Origin: Zygnema cylindricum | Taxonomy: Eukaryota > Streptophyta > Zygnematophyceae > Zygnematales > Zygnemataceae | Assembly: GCA_037447655.1 (NCBI GenBank) | Contig: JBBHKE010001090.1 | Coordinates: forward strand, 40,001 to 102,675 | Length of the DNA stretch: 62,675 bases | Reading direction: 5' to 3' | In this document: one piece after another, positions 24,483-37,200 of the stretch | Numbering within the stretch: position 1 is the first letter of the stretch | How the letters are laid out: every line of letters starts with the position of its first letter | Made by a program: the position numbers and the translations under genes | Notes under the pieces: model-generated | Seen by the model: only the letters and a program-made list of their open reading frames with translations | Databases searched by the model: none | Told to the model about the DNA's origin: nothing

Positions 24483-24556
24483 TACTGTACTGTACCAAGT
24501 GCATGTGGCCATGTAATGTCATTTTACTATTTTAGCGATGACACAATGGTTTCCAG

Positions 24557-25431
24557 TAGTGTTGTGTATCGGTAAAAAACTTATGGCGATAACACCGATA
24601 CCGATAGTTATCGGTTATCGAACGGTCAGAGATTCCGATATATCGGTCTGGGACCAACAAATTCCATATCGGCGATAACTTAAAAAATATATAGTATGCA
24701 TACAATAGTACTTTATAACATAGTGTATTATTTTATTGATTTTATATAGCGTGGCATGCCACGTATAAAAATCTGTTCCGTTACCGCTTAACTGCAATTT
24801 ATTACGGACAGCGCAGCATATAAACGTTGGCTGGTTAACTAAACAAAACTTTTACGGCGACGTAGGTAATTTTACTAAAAAACTGGTGAACATGGAACTA
24901 GAAAAGGACGGCGGACACAAAAGTACAACGGACGCAAAATAACATTCTACGCGCCGCCAGAATCGAACGGACGACTTGGAATGAGAAAACACGAGCGGAC
25001 GGGCCAGCGTGAGCGCCGGCATCCCGGAATGGCTCTTTTGGCAGCTTATACCAAAAAAGTCGACCGATTGACACGTGGCATGTCCCCAGGGGATCTCAAG
25101 GAATAAAAGGACAAAGCCATGGCGTCGGATGTGAAAGGTACATCGTTTTTACTGAATCCGTATCAAAACCGTACAGATCTCATGGCGGCTACTTAACCGG
25201 GGAATATGACGTACAGTTGAGGGTACAGGCCGTACATTTATCTGTAAGGTCCGTGCAGTTATCGCCGATAGTTATCGTTATCGGCATTATCGCCGATAAG
25301 TACCTGATATTATCGGCTACTTATCGGCGATAAGACCGATGTCGATATATCGTACCAATATATCGATTATCGGATACCCGAAAAAAGGCCCATATCGGTT
25401 ATCGGCAAATCCTTACCGATACACAACACTA
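24557..25431 (+). mobile_element. hAT-type non-autonomous element, 875 bp, intact ends
   Basis: Terminal repeats TAGTGTTGTGTATCGGTAA (24557-24575) and its exact complement (25413-25431) are flanked by the 8-bp duplicate GTTTCCAG (24549-24556 and 25432-25439). Subterminal regions are packed with TATCGG/CCGATA motifs in both senses. No transposase is present. It is the intact relative of the damaged copy at 2200-3470. Confidence 0.9.
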
Positions 25432-25481
25432 GTTTCCAGTGAAGATTCTTCGTACTATACCGTGAATCGCTTAGAGTGTTA

Positions 25482-26596
25482 GGGCACTTTCCCATGTAAC
25501 CGAAACTTTAATCTTGTAACTTTGTTTCTAGCGAAGATTCTCCGTACATTTATGAGCATTCCGATGTAATCGCAAATAACTTGTTACTTCAAAAAGTGAC
25601 AAGCGTAGACGTGTACGAAACATGTGACACATAAACGGTACACAAAATGTTGCGAAACTTCCACTCAATTTCGATTTCAGACGTCCACCCGCACGTTGAA
25701 CAGTTTCTGTCACTTCGCAATATCTGCACGCCACATTGTCGACGTTTCGCAATATCTGCACGCCAAATTGTCGACGTGGAGGTATTGCAGATGTTTAGGG
25801 TTTGAGACATTGTGACGTCACGCGCGTCACGCTCAACTATGACAGCGCCCACGTCACAACTTCTACAACTTACCGCCATGATTTCCCCATTGTTGTTTTT
25901 TGTCTTTTCTTACTCCACCTGCCATCAAAATACGCTCAAAGATAGTAAAAAGAAATCGTTTTCGTAGATCTTGCATTTGACTCCATTATAGACATTTTTC
26001 GTTGCAAAAATTGTGAGATAGACGCGGTAGTGGGAGAATCGTTTTCATAGATCTTTCATTTGATACCATTATAGACATTTTTCGTTGCAAAAATTGTGAG
26101 ATAGACGCGGTAGTGGGAGAGGGAGAGAGAGAGAGGCGCTTTCACAAACTTCACTTTTGCGAAATCGCGTCCGTTGGTCGAGACCCCTCCACTTCCTCTG
26201 TACGGAAAAAGGTGCACGGAAAAAAGTACGTACAGGCTGTAAACGTACAATGGGTTTTTTTTTGAGGAAAATTTTGTCAAAAACCTTCGACGTGTGCGAA
26301 ATCATATGCATATTCGCCCACGTCGTGGAACTTTAGTTAAAATTACCTCGCGAGGTGATTTTATTAAAGTTTGAAGATGATCTGGAAGGACGCGAAAGTG
26401 GGTCGAAACTCGCTAAACGATAAACTGCATCGCGATAGACGACAAACTGCGGTGCAGCAAAAGTTTTTAATGGAACGCAACTTGTACGGTGGTAATTTTA
26501 ATTTTTTGGTACGGTTGCAGATTTTTTCCTTTTTTTCCAAGTTATAAAGTAAAACGACAGAAAATAACTGTAACTCTAGCACATGGGAAAGTGCCC
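25482..26596. mobile_element. Harbinger-like non-autonomous element, 1115 bp, TTA target duplication
   Basis: Terminal repeats GGGCACTTTCCCATGT (25482-25497) and its exact complement (26581-26596) are flanked by TTA at 25479-25481 and 26597-26599. A palindrome with core ACCTCGCGAGGT lies at 26339-26362, 234 bp from the right end. A block near 25970-26030 is repeated at 26035-26110. It split a CACCG-family MITE, whose left end (ACCGTGAATCGCTTAGAGTGT) is at 25460-25480 and whose sequence resumes at 26600. Confidence 0.87.
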
Positions 26597-26879
26597 TTAG
26601 TAACACTATATCCACGCCAAAATATTTTAACCGTTGAACCTACAATGGAATAAATAAAAATTTTTTTTTTAAGTTAATAGAAGTACGGTTTATTTAACGT
26701 CAATGACCCTAATTCTGTAATTCAGGAGTTATTTAAATAGTGTAATGTTAGGAATGAGTCATTCCGTATTATAAATGTTTGTTGTTTTGCATCATAGTTG
26801 TTCAAAACGCATTTTACGCACGATTCAAACGCGCGTACAATAAGTAGAAACTGGCGAGGGCGATTTGAAAAAATCGTAA

Positions 26880-27820
26880 AAATCGTTAATGAATTTATGT
26901 TCGTACAATTTCGTTCATGTATACAATATGGAATTGAACATGTACCGCTTCATGGCGAGTTTTCATAGCGACTTCTTTGAAAAAAATTGAAGAAGACGTT
27001 CGTACACATTTTAAACTTACCGCGCGCAAATAGTGTGACGCTGCAACGTCTCTTTTCGAAATTGTCCGTACATGAACGATAAAATTCCGTATATTATCCG
27101 TGAAATTTCTGTTCAGTTTACAGACAGAAAGTACCGATACGTGCTTCGTATCTTTTGTCAACTTCCGTACAGTTTCCGTAAAAAATCCTACAGTTACTGT
27201 GATTTGTATATACGTTTTCCGTAAATTGTCCGTTCAGTTTACAGTTGACGTTTTTTTGCTATTTTTTCAAAAGTCACGTACAATACGTAGAAACTGGAAA
27301 AAATGAAAAAATCGCGCAATTTGAACAACTAGGTTTTGCATAGTTGTTCACACCGTTTAGTGCGAATGATTCAATCGTGACGAACTATACGTAACGAATG
27401 CATTGAACGTTTTGAAAAAATCGTAAAAATCGTTAATGAATTTTCGTCCGTACTATTTCGTACATGTAAACAAAAATGAATTTTACATATACTGCAGTTT
27501 GTACATTTTTCGTACAGTTCCCGTCTCTTTTTGTCATAGTCCGTATATTTTTGGTACAATTTCGTACGTTTCTCATAAAATGTCTGTTCAGTTTACCAGA
27601 CAGAAAGTACTAGGAAGTGCAACGTATCTTTTCGTCAAAGTCCGTACTTTTTTTTCGTACAAAACCATACATTTACCGTAAAATACCGTACATTTCCGTA
27701 AATTGTCCGTTCAGTTTACCAGACAGAAAGTACATCGCGATTTTTTGCGATTTTTTCAACAGTCATAAAATATACGTAGCAATCGGAAAAAAGGAAAAAA
27801 ATGCATGATTTGAACAACAA
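26880..27820. repeat. imperfect direct repeat of about 0.4-0.5 kb
   Basis: The phrase GTTCAGTTTAC(C)AGACAGAAAGTAC recurs at about 27110, 27590 and 27710, with related copies at 27233. Larger surrounding blocks (GTATCTTTTGTCAA..CCGTACA, and TTTTTTCAA.AGTCA..TACGTAG) recur in the same order at 27055-27330 and 27535-27815. No protein is recognised. It is probably the inside of another decayed element. Confidence 0.6.
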
Positions 27821-28199
27821 CGCTGTTTTGTACTAAATTACAAAAAATCGTCAGATTTACGGCGTCGAGACGGTAAATTGATTGGAGTTGACACGGGAAA
27901 GCCCACTTAAATTAGATTTATATTAATAAAGACTGGGGGAAATCACGCGAACCTGTTCTCACATGTTCAAACGTTGACTACTTGAACGCAAACTATGCCG
28001 GCTACACTGCGGGAATGTGTATCTAAGTTAGTGTTATATGTGTTAAATGAACTTTCTGTTTTATGGGCTCAGGGTCATAAAAACCAATATGTCAATAACA
28101 CTATTTTTTTCTCTACACTAATAATTTCTTTACACTATAAGCGATTCACCAAATCGTTATACACTGGCAAAATTGTTACCTTACAAATTTGCCATACAT

Positions 28200-29256
28200 A
28201 GTGCGTATGGAAACAAAACTCTACATACTCAAAGGTATGTAACAAATCGTGCCTCGATCTTTTTTTTTGTAAAGGACAACACATTGCAGTGGGGCTCTAA
28301 GAACCACAGGGGGTGTTGAAAGAAAGAGGGATATCAACAGATAACTAATCAACGACGTCGACAAAAAGATTAAATTTTGCTTAGCCGCCTATATATTATT
28401 TTTGTCATTGTATACATACCTTTTCTAAATAGTACAGCTTTAAGATTTTCAAAAGTGGATACCAACATTTTGCACCACCAACACAAGTATGTTTCAAACT
28501 AAAATCTACCATTATCATAGAAACATACTTCGTTGTTCTACATTGCTAAGCAACAAGTTGAAATCAACCATTTTTGTATTCAAAATCATACTTTCAAGGT
28601 TCACTTTTGTAATATAGCTATTTTGTTAATTAATAACTGCCATTCTCTTAATGTTTGGCCGTTGTGTATTTATATATGTACTCGTACCAAAAATTTGGGC
28701 AATCTGGTCAAAGTAGGGTGATAAAGCCATTTAAATTTATCGCAAGATGGCACAAGTACCTTCTCAACTTTCATCTATTTAGTCTTGGAGAAAACAAAAT
28801 CTGTTGTTCATTTTTCACAGTGTCTTACATTTATATATGGCTCTTCTCTAAGGATGAGTACCGTCAATAAAACGCAGTGACATAGTCACACCACTCAATT
28901 AGCATGTACTCCTGTGCATAGGAAACAAGTTAATCTGGCTTTCATTACACACTAGAATATTCTCAAAAACGAAACTGCAGTAAGTAACATAGAGTTCGGA
29001 AATGTGCTCAAGGCACAATCTTACACCTCCCTAGTATGGCTAACACCTAAGGGAACAAATCAAACAACATAATTTTTCTAAGCTATGAAAAAGAACCGAA
29101 ACCTACAGGAAGAAAAAAATTAACGATAAATCAAAAAAAGAACCAGAAAAAACAGCAGAATCTAGAGGAAAATCTGACAAATCGGCATCCAGATTGGTTT
29201 GTTTCAGCTGTATAAGAAATCCACAGTAGTTTTAGGATAGTGGTTGACAACAGGTG
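28200..29256. other. non-coding stretch downstream of RNase HII
   Basis: AT-rich single-copy-looking DNA between the repeat nest and the RNase HII stop codon. It presumably includes the 3' UTR of the minus-strand gene. No other gene is seen. Confidence 0.5.
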
Positions 29257-32200
29257 TCATAAAGTGGACTCCTTCCAGTCTTTGATTGGCGCAAAGGACC
29301 TTCTGTGAATGTGGCACGGCCCACATTTCAGTATTGCTGCGATGTGTGCAGCAGTGCCATAACCTTTGTGGGTCTTAAAGCCGTACTCGGGCCATTTCCT
29401 GAAACACACCAAGAGACAATTATCCACACCAAAACATGTGTAAGTCTTCCGCATCAATGTAAAATCAATTTGCAACTACTTCAATCGTTTGCAATTGGAT
29501 CTGTGCACAATGAGCAAAGATTTAAATGGACACGGGTCAAGTGGAGTTATTTGGGACTCCAGAGAAAACATTGCTCGTGGAGCTTGATGTAAAATCTCAG
29601 GTTGGCGGAAACAAACTCTTTTCAATTTCGTTCTTTTCTACTAATTTGTTAATGGGCCAAAAATTATATTCCATGACAAATTGACTGGTTAATAGAAACT
29701 TATATGACTTCATTGATCAGATTTGACATGAGCTCACCAGCAGCAAATTTACAGTGGATGGTCAATTTGATGGACTTACTTGTCATAATCATTCATGAGG
29801 CGATCACGAGTGACCTTTGCGAGGATAGATGCCGCAGCTATGACATGTGACACAGCGTCACCCTGCAGAACCAACACATTCTCCAATTAATTCTCAGTCA
29901 AAACTCCAGACACACTATAGCAATAGCTATACCACTAATCTCTTGACCTAAGGCTATCTATATAAAACATACCGAGCTCTAGCAAGAACGTCCAAATTCA
30001 AGGGAGCAAAACATTAATCGTGGACTTCAGAAGGGCATGTTAAATCAGCATCGAACATTTGCAAAGTTGTACTTGCTGGTGGCTTACTTTGATAACAAAC
30101 TCGGCTTTAATGGGGGGCAAATCTGATGGCAGTCTGTTCCCATCCACGAGAATGTAGTCTGGACTATTCTCTGAGGTGAAAAGTTGTTGGATGCTCCCTT
30201 TCATGGCTTCCATTGTGGCCTGCAGTCAAACATACTTTGGAAACATTATAACTAATGACAGTTGTGACTAGGGAGTGGCAGAAACGCAGAAACGTTCCAC
30301 ATTGCAGGGAGGTGAAAATGGAGCTGTACATGTGATAGATCGTATATACATATGGTGTATCTGGCAGTTTGAAACACAATTTGAGTTAAATGGAGGCAAT
30401 GTTGTTCCCGCAAGATGCCAGTCTCATGAGAAAGAATTAAAAAACGGCAGTCGACATAAGATCAGGAACTAGTTTAAAATGCCAGGGGACTTGACTCTCG
30501 ACAGATGTTTTTTACAAGTGAAATCACTGAAAGGAACCTGCCTGGAGTATGTTGATCTGGTCAATGGTGCCAGCTTCCACAATACTCACCTGCAAATTGA
30601 ACATGTTGTGTTAGAGTTTTGAACAGTACCATGCATTTTTTTTGGGACATGGTAACAATATTCCTGACGACAGACCACAAGAGTGCCTGAATGACGATAC
30701 CGTTCTTGGTGCCCAAGAAGTTGCCAGGGCCAACAAGAAAAAACAACAAAAAATCCTTAAAACTGTGGAACTATATGTATGTTTCAATAACCAATCCCTT
30801 TGTCATTTTTCATATCAAGACAATGCCAAAAACACAAAATCACAGAAGTTACAAATTCAGTCAACCACAAAAATGGCCAGAAAAACAAGGTTGAGAAACT
30901 GATCTATAGTCAAATTGTCATGGCAAAGGCTACTCAAAAGGTTTAAGAAAAAAGACAATGAAAAAAGAAAAAATGCCAGTTTCTGAGACTGGGCACGACA
31001 AACGAAAAATCTGTTAACCTTTAGTCTCTTCTTTAGAGTAATGTCAAAATATGGTTCAATATGGCTTCACCGCGTATGACACGCCGGGTGTTGACACAAG
31101 CACTTCAAAAAGACGTTCTCGCTCCTCTTCTCGAAGTTTCTTGCTGTCATCAATGCCTACAAGCTCCGAATAACTCATGAGAGGAAACACAACAATGCGA
31201 TTGCTTTCCTTCCGGACTTTCTCTAAGAGTACACCGTGAATCTTATTAACGTTAATAACATATTCAGCGCCATTTTTTTTTGCTTAACAATACTACATGT
31301 TTTTTTCTCCGAGTTAATTCTTTAAAAGGTTCAAAATGAACAACAATTGAAGACTAGAATTAATGATACTCATATAAACCCCACACTAATAGTTTCTTTA
31401 CTCTAACAACGATTCAACGTGCACTGCGTGAAACCTCCATACCAATAACTTGAGAAAGAGAATCACGCAGAGGTACTCCAAAATTTTGGACTCACTGTTG
31501 GAACTTATGGAAGGATTCTTTAGATTCGACACTAAAATTGACCCTTAAGTTGTACCTTCGATGATGACATCTTCTGGAATAATGCAGGCAGCGGCCACAA
31601 CCGGTCCAGCCAGAGGTCCTCTCCCTGCTTCATCCACACCTGCCACACGTCGGAAGCCTTGCTGCCAGAGCCTAGCCTGTGCATAAACCATAGAAAGAGC
31701 AGTTCAGGTCAGCTTACTTTGGTCTGCCATTGTAGGTTCTTATGCCTCACTTGCATTGCAAGAAGTCTTATGCCCCTATCTTTAGCCAAATGCAGAGGTG
31801 GCACTTCCATCCATGAAGCTTATAAGCCCCACACAGCTTTCTGTATTCATTGTGGATGAATTTAACATATTAGAGTACCTGGAAATAGCAATCAAATTTG
31901 CGATGGACACCTTTGTGCAGCAGTAGAGTTGAAAACTAATACATCTGTACGTGAGAATAAGTCTTAAAAGATAAGGTAAGAACAACTTGGGAAGAAATAC
32001 CAGTTTATGCTGAACGCACTAACTTCGGAAGATTTCATCAGCATAAATAGGTGATGCACCAGTTGATAAATACTATTGACTTCATCAATGCCTTCTTACA
32101 TAACCAGAGCTCTTACATGCAGCACAGGCATAAATACATTGTTCTCTCACCTCCATATCTCGGCTGGGAAAAACCTTTACAGTCTTTCGTCTTCTCTTCC

Positions 32201-33510
32201 CTATCAAATTCTGTGATGTTGGCTCTGTTACGCCCTTATTTTCCTCTGCCTCACTTTCATCCACGGCTATTGCAACATTCTGACCTGATCGTTTTAACTC
32301 CTCTACACAGTTTTCACCTTCAGAATGGTTTTGGCCAGAGGCTTCACTGTCTCCTGCCCTTGGCTTACTTCGCTTGCATGTGGCAATTGAAGTACTTTTC
32401 TTCACAATTAAAGCTCCTCGCAGAATTCCATCTACATTACACCATTAAGAGAACGAGTCATGGGAGGCTGTTCGGAAGGCCCGACTGACAAGGTTTTCAT
32501 TTTCTGGACTTGGAAATAGTGCGGCTACAAACCCCACTACAAATGATGCACTTACAAAAACCAGCGATATGCCTTTCATTTGCAAACAAGGTAATTTCCA
32601 AATGGAAAATTTACAACAAAAACATGCACTGATGGGTCATCACTCAGGAGTCGCTTTTCACTGCGTAAAGAGGGAGCGCTAGACAACTTTTAAAACAATG
32701 TGGCACATTCAAAGTGGTGCCGGAAAATAACAGAAAATATATTTGAGCAATTCCATGCATTAAGAAGACAACATTGCACAAGAAGGGGACACTTGTAAGG
32801 AACTGCTGCCACTTCCAGGCCATTCATATTTTACCACAAAACTACCCAATTTTGTGATGACAAGTTCACGAGGAATAACACCTAATTTAGTGAGAATAGA
32901 CCCTATTTACACCAGTGCCACCAATTTGCTACTACACCGCTTCATTTTTGCACCAACAGCTGTATGTTTGCATCAATACTATTATATGCATACCATTGGA
33001 CAAGTTCGCGGCCAGTCTTTGTGATCTCCTTGGAATACACACGAGCGGTGAAGCAGCCATGAATAAATCTCGGAAAACAGATGCAGTTAACATGAGCAGA
33101 GAAAACAGTCAAACAGCCTTAACAGGAATTTTCTGTTGTCATGGCTTGGGATGAAAGCTAATTATAGCCCCGTTCTCTCACTATTTGAAACATAAAAAGC
33201 AAGTAATCCAAATTGTTACCTGTCTAAGTTTTGAATTGCCAGCGGGGTTCCAAAACATAACATTATTCAATTGATCACTTCCACCTTTATTTTGTAAAAC
33301 TCTCATAATGTTAGCAGTAGATAAAAGATACAGACTGGATAAAAAAAAATCGAAAGCTATAAACAAAATTTATACTACACTACAGTCTGCGTCTGATTCC
33401 AAGCGTCCACTATCCAGTGCCTAGGGCCTAATTTTAAGAGGGACTGTGAATTTGTGATGGCCGGGAAACAAACGGAGAACTTTACTAACATCGGCATGGG
33501 CACGGGCCAT
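29257..33510 (-). CDS. bacterial-type ribonuclease HII, nuclear gene, probably organelle-targeted
   Basis: Exons in order: 33510-33486 (tentative), 32431-32151, 31676-31556, 31156-31071, 30589-30542, 30219-30088, 29862-29780, 29398-29257 (stop TGA). The last six encode a full RNase HII core of about 203 residues. Visible signatures are [95 protein letters not shown] and HRRSFAPI. The DEDD metal ligands (D and E of VDEAG, D of LVDGN, D of TRDRL) are all present. The enzyme nicks RNA-DNA hybrids and embedded ribonucleotides. The [11 protein letters not shown] and HRRSFAPI forms are bacterial, not the nuclear H2A type, so a plastid or mitochondrial role is inferred. The N-terminal extension (about 100 residues, basic [10 protein letters not shown]) and the 25-nt first exon are uncertain. 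The intron at 30541 begins GC rather than GT. Confidence 0.88.
31232..31421. mobile_element. CACCG-family MITE inside an RNase HII intron, 190 bp
   Basis: Starts CACCGTGAATCTTATTAACG after TA (31230-31231) and ends with the inverse CGATTCAACGTG at 31421. The internal GCGCCA and TACTC features match other copies. It sits in the intron between exons 31676-31556 and 31156-31071 and leaves both splice sites intact. Confidence 0.7.
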
Positions 33511-34244
33511 GGGGATCTGCCGTTTCACATCGACTGCATCGATTTATCTTATTTTATCTGCTCGTAGAAAAATCGTGATCGGACGGTTACGATCCTTGGT
33601 TGCTGCGTGCTCCTACATGTGTACGGCTCTTGTTTCTGTACGAAACCTCTGTACGTTAGTGGGAAATAACTACAAAATTTGAACTTCAAAACTTGAAATA
33701 GCAAATCCTTGTCGTCAACGAGAGAAGCTTTCTTGCAAAACTCGCTATGGACAAAGATTTGAAAGCACGTCGACTACAATTCTAAGGCTAATGGATGTTA
33801 TTGGAGATGACATTGACATATGGACCAAGCTGATGCACTATAGCTGATTCCATGTAGTGCACAAGAAAGGGTTCTTCTACCATATCGCTTAAATATATAG
33901 TTGAATGTTTGAATATCAACTGTAAATTTAATGGTGCTCGTCTTTAGAAATGACAGTCGCATGCTGGCAAAGGTGACATGTTTTTTTCTCCTTTGTCTCA
34001 TGTATGGCACTCGAACAAATAAGAATATGTTAATAAATATAACGATGTACTTGTAACAAATATACATTCTCGTCTATGCGCATGTTAATGTTCACCGAAG
34101 AAAAATTCTGTAACAAATATACATTTTCATCTTTGTGCATGTTCATGTTCACCGAAGAAAAACTCTGTCTCCAAGTTTATGCTGAAAAGTAGTTCGATTT
34201 TACATTTTCTTTACCACCAACATCACAAGAAAGACAAGGCATAA
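33511..34244. promoter_or_regulatory. divergent intergenic region between RNase HII and the TMEM8-like gene
   Basis: About 730 bp separate the presumed start codons of two genes read in opposite directions, so it should hold both promoters and 5' UTRs. A 57-bp direct tandem duplication (34053-34109 and 34110-34166, starting GTAACAAATATACATT) ends about 80 bp before the TMEM8-like ATG. No TATA box could be assigned with confidence. Confidence 0.5.
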
Positions 34245-37200
34245 ATGGCCGGATTTTTATTAATAAAAGGGAGGAACAATGGTTTGTGTTCGAAAACAGT
34301 CATCTTTCCCGTTATCTGTCACTTTCTTTCGCTTGTCATCCTCAAAGGCGTGGTGACTTTAGATGTTTCTGGAACTAGCCAAAATAGCAATGCAGCCTCT
34401 CAAGAAGACCGCAATCCTTCAGGCCTCTATGTTACTTCAGCCATCCATTGGCCGACTTGCAAAGTTGGGCCATATGATTGGATGTATTATCCAGGTGACA
34501 AGTCACTCTGTTTGCTCTTCATTTTGCTTCTTCGATTTTGTAGTTCAATCTCCAGCAAGGTTGCGTATGTTAGCTTGTGCACATCAATTTTTTTTTGGAG
34601 GAGTCCCTTCTTCTGTCAGTATGCAGAGTTTTCATCAAGCCCCTTGTATGGGGCAATAAGTTAACATTGCTGAATAAGCTAAAATGGAAGTTCATTACTC
34701 TCAGAGATTAACATTTGCAAATCATGGAGTTGCGGTCTTGGTTACTGAGGTAAGATTGGTTCCACTGTAGTTAAGAACTGTCAACTTTCTTTTTTCCGAC
34801 ATACTTCAGTTTCACTTGACTTTGTTTTCCTCTTTGGTTGACAGTGGAAGTACCAGAAGCTACAGCATTACTCAGCATTACATTAAAGAAGATACAATGG
34901 CAGGTGAGCCATAGGTTATGTGCCAACTCAGGTCCATATACGTTTGTCATGGTTTCATGGCCCTCGCAGGATGGGTGGGAATATTCTGGCAGTTTTTGAC
35001 ATTTGAGTGCCTCTGCAAGTACTGCAGCTGCATTCAGTTCCTGGTTTGAGTTTTACATACGTGACGCTATTGGAGAAACCTTGAATGTTTCAGAATGGCC
35101 ATGAAGAAGCTGGACGGGCGGTTGATCCAATTGTAGACTTAATGACACTTTTTTTTTTTTTACTGACTAGTGGGCATGTCAGGACGGTTGGTGTGTTCAA
35201 TCTAGCTCTTTGCGTTGGTCTGTAGCGCAAGAGTTATCTATTACCATGTTAGGACGTTAAATTGCTGTCTATACGGCCTATCAATGCTTACTACAGAATG
35301 GAATGATGTAAAAATAAACTGCCTTGCCGTATCTTACAATAGATTGTGTGTGTTTAGGTAAATTTTCTGGAAGGAGCAAAGCTGGACTTTGCCAGAACAG
35401 AACTTGGAATTGTGAAAACTCTATTACGTCCAAAGCTGTTTGGCTGTTGTTACCCATTTGAACTTTGAATCATGTATGTGGCGTTTGCACCTGGCTGTTA
35501 TGAGTATATCTAGAATTTCGATGCTGCAGGGTGGTGGTTATAGATATGTGACATTGTCCAAAGAAATTTTCAAAAACATAAGTATCCTTTTCTGTATAGA
35601 AAGTGAGGAGCATGTTCTGATAACTCTTGTGTCGACCTTATCTTTATTTATTCCAGGACCAAAGCGATCAAGTGGGCCCATTGCTTTGCATTCGGAAGGG
35701 GGGCCCACCTCTGCCTTTTCAAGATGACGGTGAGCATTTTTTGTATCTTTTTATGTAGGTTAACCTGTGAACTATCGCATGCGGGCAAAAGGTGTACAAA
35801 CAGAGACTTTCTTTTCTCAATACAAGATCACAATGAAAGACCATGATAATGACTCCGATTGTTTCTAGAATGCTGGAATAACTTAGTTAGATATTAAGCT
35901 TTGTCATTACGGTCTGCCCTCCACTTGCAAGTGTGGGTCATAGCCACAGAGTAGCTGAGGCAAGATAAATAGAATCGGATAGTATTTGGCAAAACTCGTC
36001 AGCCGGGTAAATTTGCAGTATGCCCATTCCTTTAACTTCCAGGGTTTTTTAGAATAAGTGTTGCTGAATATGAGGAGCGAAGGAGTTAGAATTGCCAAGT
36101 CGCACAAACCTGCAGCTGATTCTAAGGTCAGTTATGGTTCAAAAGTATGATGCTCTTGTCATAACTTAAGGAGCCAGGCCATAATGATGCTTTATGTATT
36201 GAAATGGTTTTTCCCGTCTGCTTTGTCGGGTCTAAAATATGTAAGTCCGTATTCAATTACAACAAAGCTTCAAGCTCGTGTGTCAAGTCTATGTTTGTAA
36301 AAGACCATACATGGTGGACGTGTTTATTACAACAAAGCTTCAAGCTCGTGTGTCAAGCCTATGTTTGTAAAAAACCATGCACGGTGGACGTGTTATCTGT
36401 TTTACTGTGTTTACTTTATGTTACCAGGCCCAGATTGCATAACTCTGAAAATTACAGCGGTTGCATCACTGGGCCGTCAAGTTATTTTGTGGTGCTTGTT
36501 ACATGGCATGTCTGATGTTTGACTCATTCTTTGCAATAGTTAACAAACTTTATGTCTCAATCTATTTTGTTCTATTTCAGTTGTCTTTCTTCCAGATATC
36601 TGCACAATCGATATGTGAAGATGAATTGTCCGGTTGTGAATGCAGTGTTTCGTGATCTAGTCCCTTGCATTTAGTATTCTGACAGCTCTTCGTCTCCTAC
36701 TTGTCTTTTCTAAGAGTGTGTTTGACTGCCCATGAGTTTAATTTCACGATTCTTCTTTTGGTTCTCAGGCTCTCTTCAAACGACGATTGGTGCAGCAGCA
36801 AATGAAGCTGCCAAACTTCGACCAAATAAAAATGCATTTGGAGCATGTGCTTGGTTTGATGAAGATACAAGTTTTAATGTTACGAGCAATGAGGTTAGCA
36901 ATTAGATGCAAGGGGAGATGTTTATGCAGAACTGCTGAGGCTGATTTTTGTGAATATGCACGGGAAATGGGGGCTTCAACACATACCTTTCTGTCCTTAC
37001 AGCAAATTTGATGAAGTTCTTCTGGTCATAGGGATGCAGTCATTTAGTCATCAGAAACTTCTTTTGATGGAGTTTTTGATGTAGGGGGCACATTTGAAGT
37101 TATGCTGTGCACCCCTTTGTTCATCAGTGGAGCATACATTTTATTGGAACTGGCAAGGTCAGGATCTTTGTTGTCTATAATATGTGTGGGGTCTCCCACA

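Noticed and set aside
31556-31676. eukaryotic RNase H2 subunit A
   Set aside because: The motif [13 protein letters not shown] and the C-terminal HRRSFAPI are of the bacterial RNase HII class.
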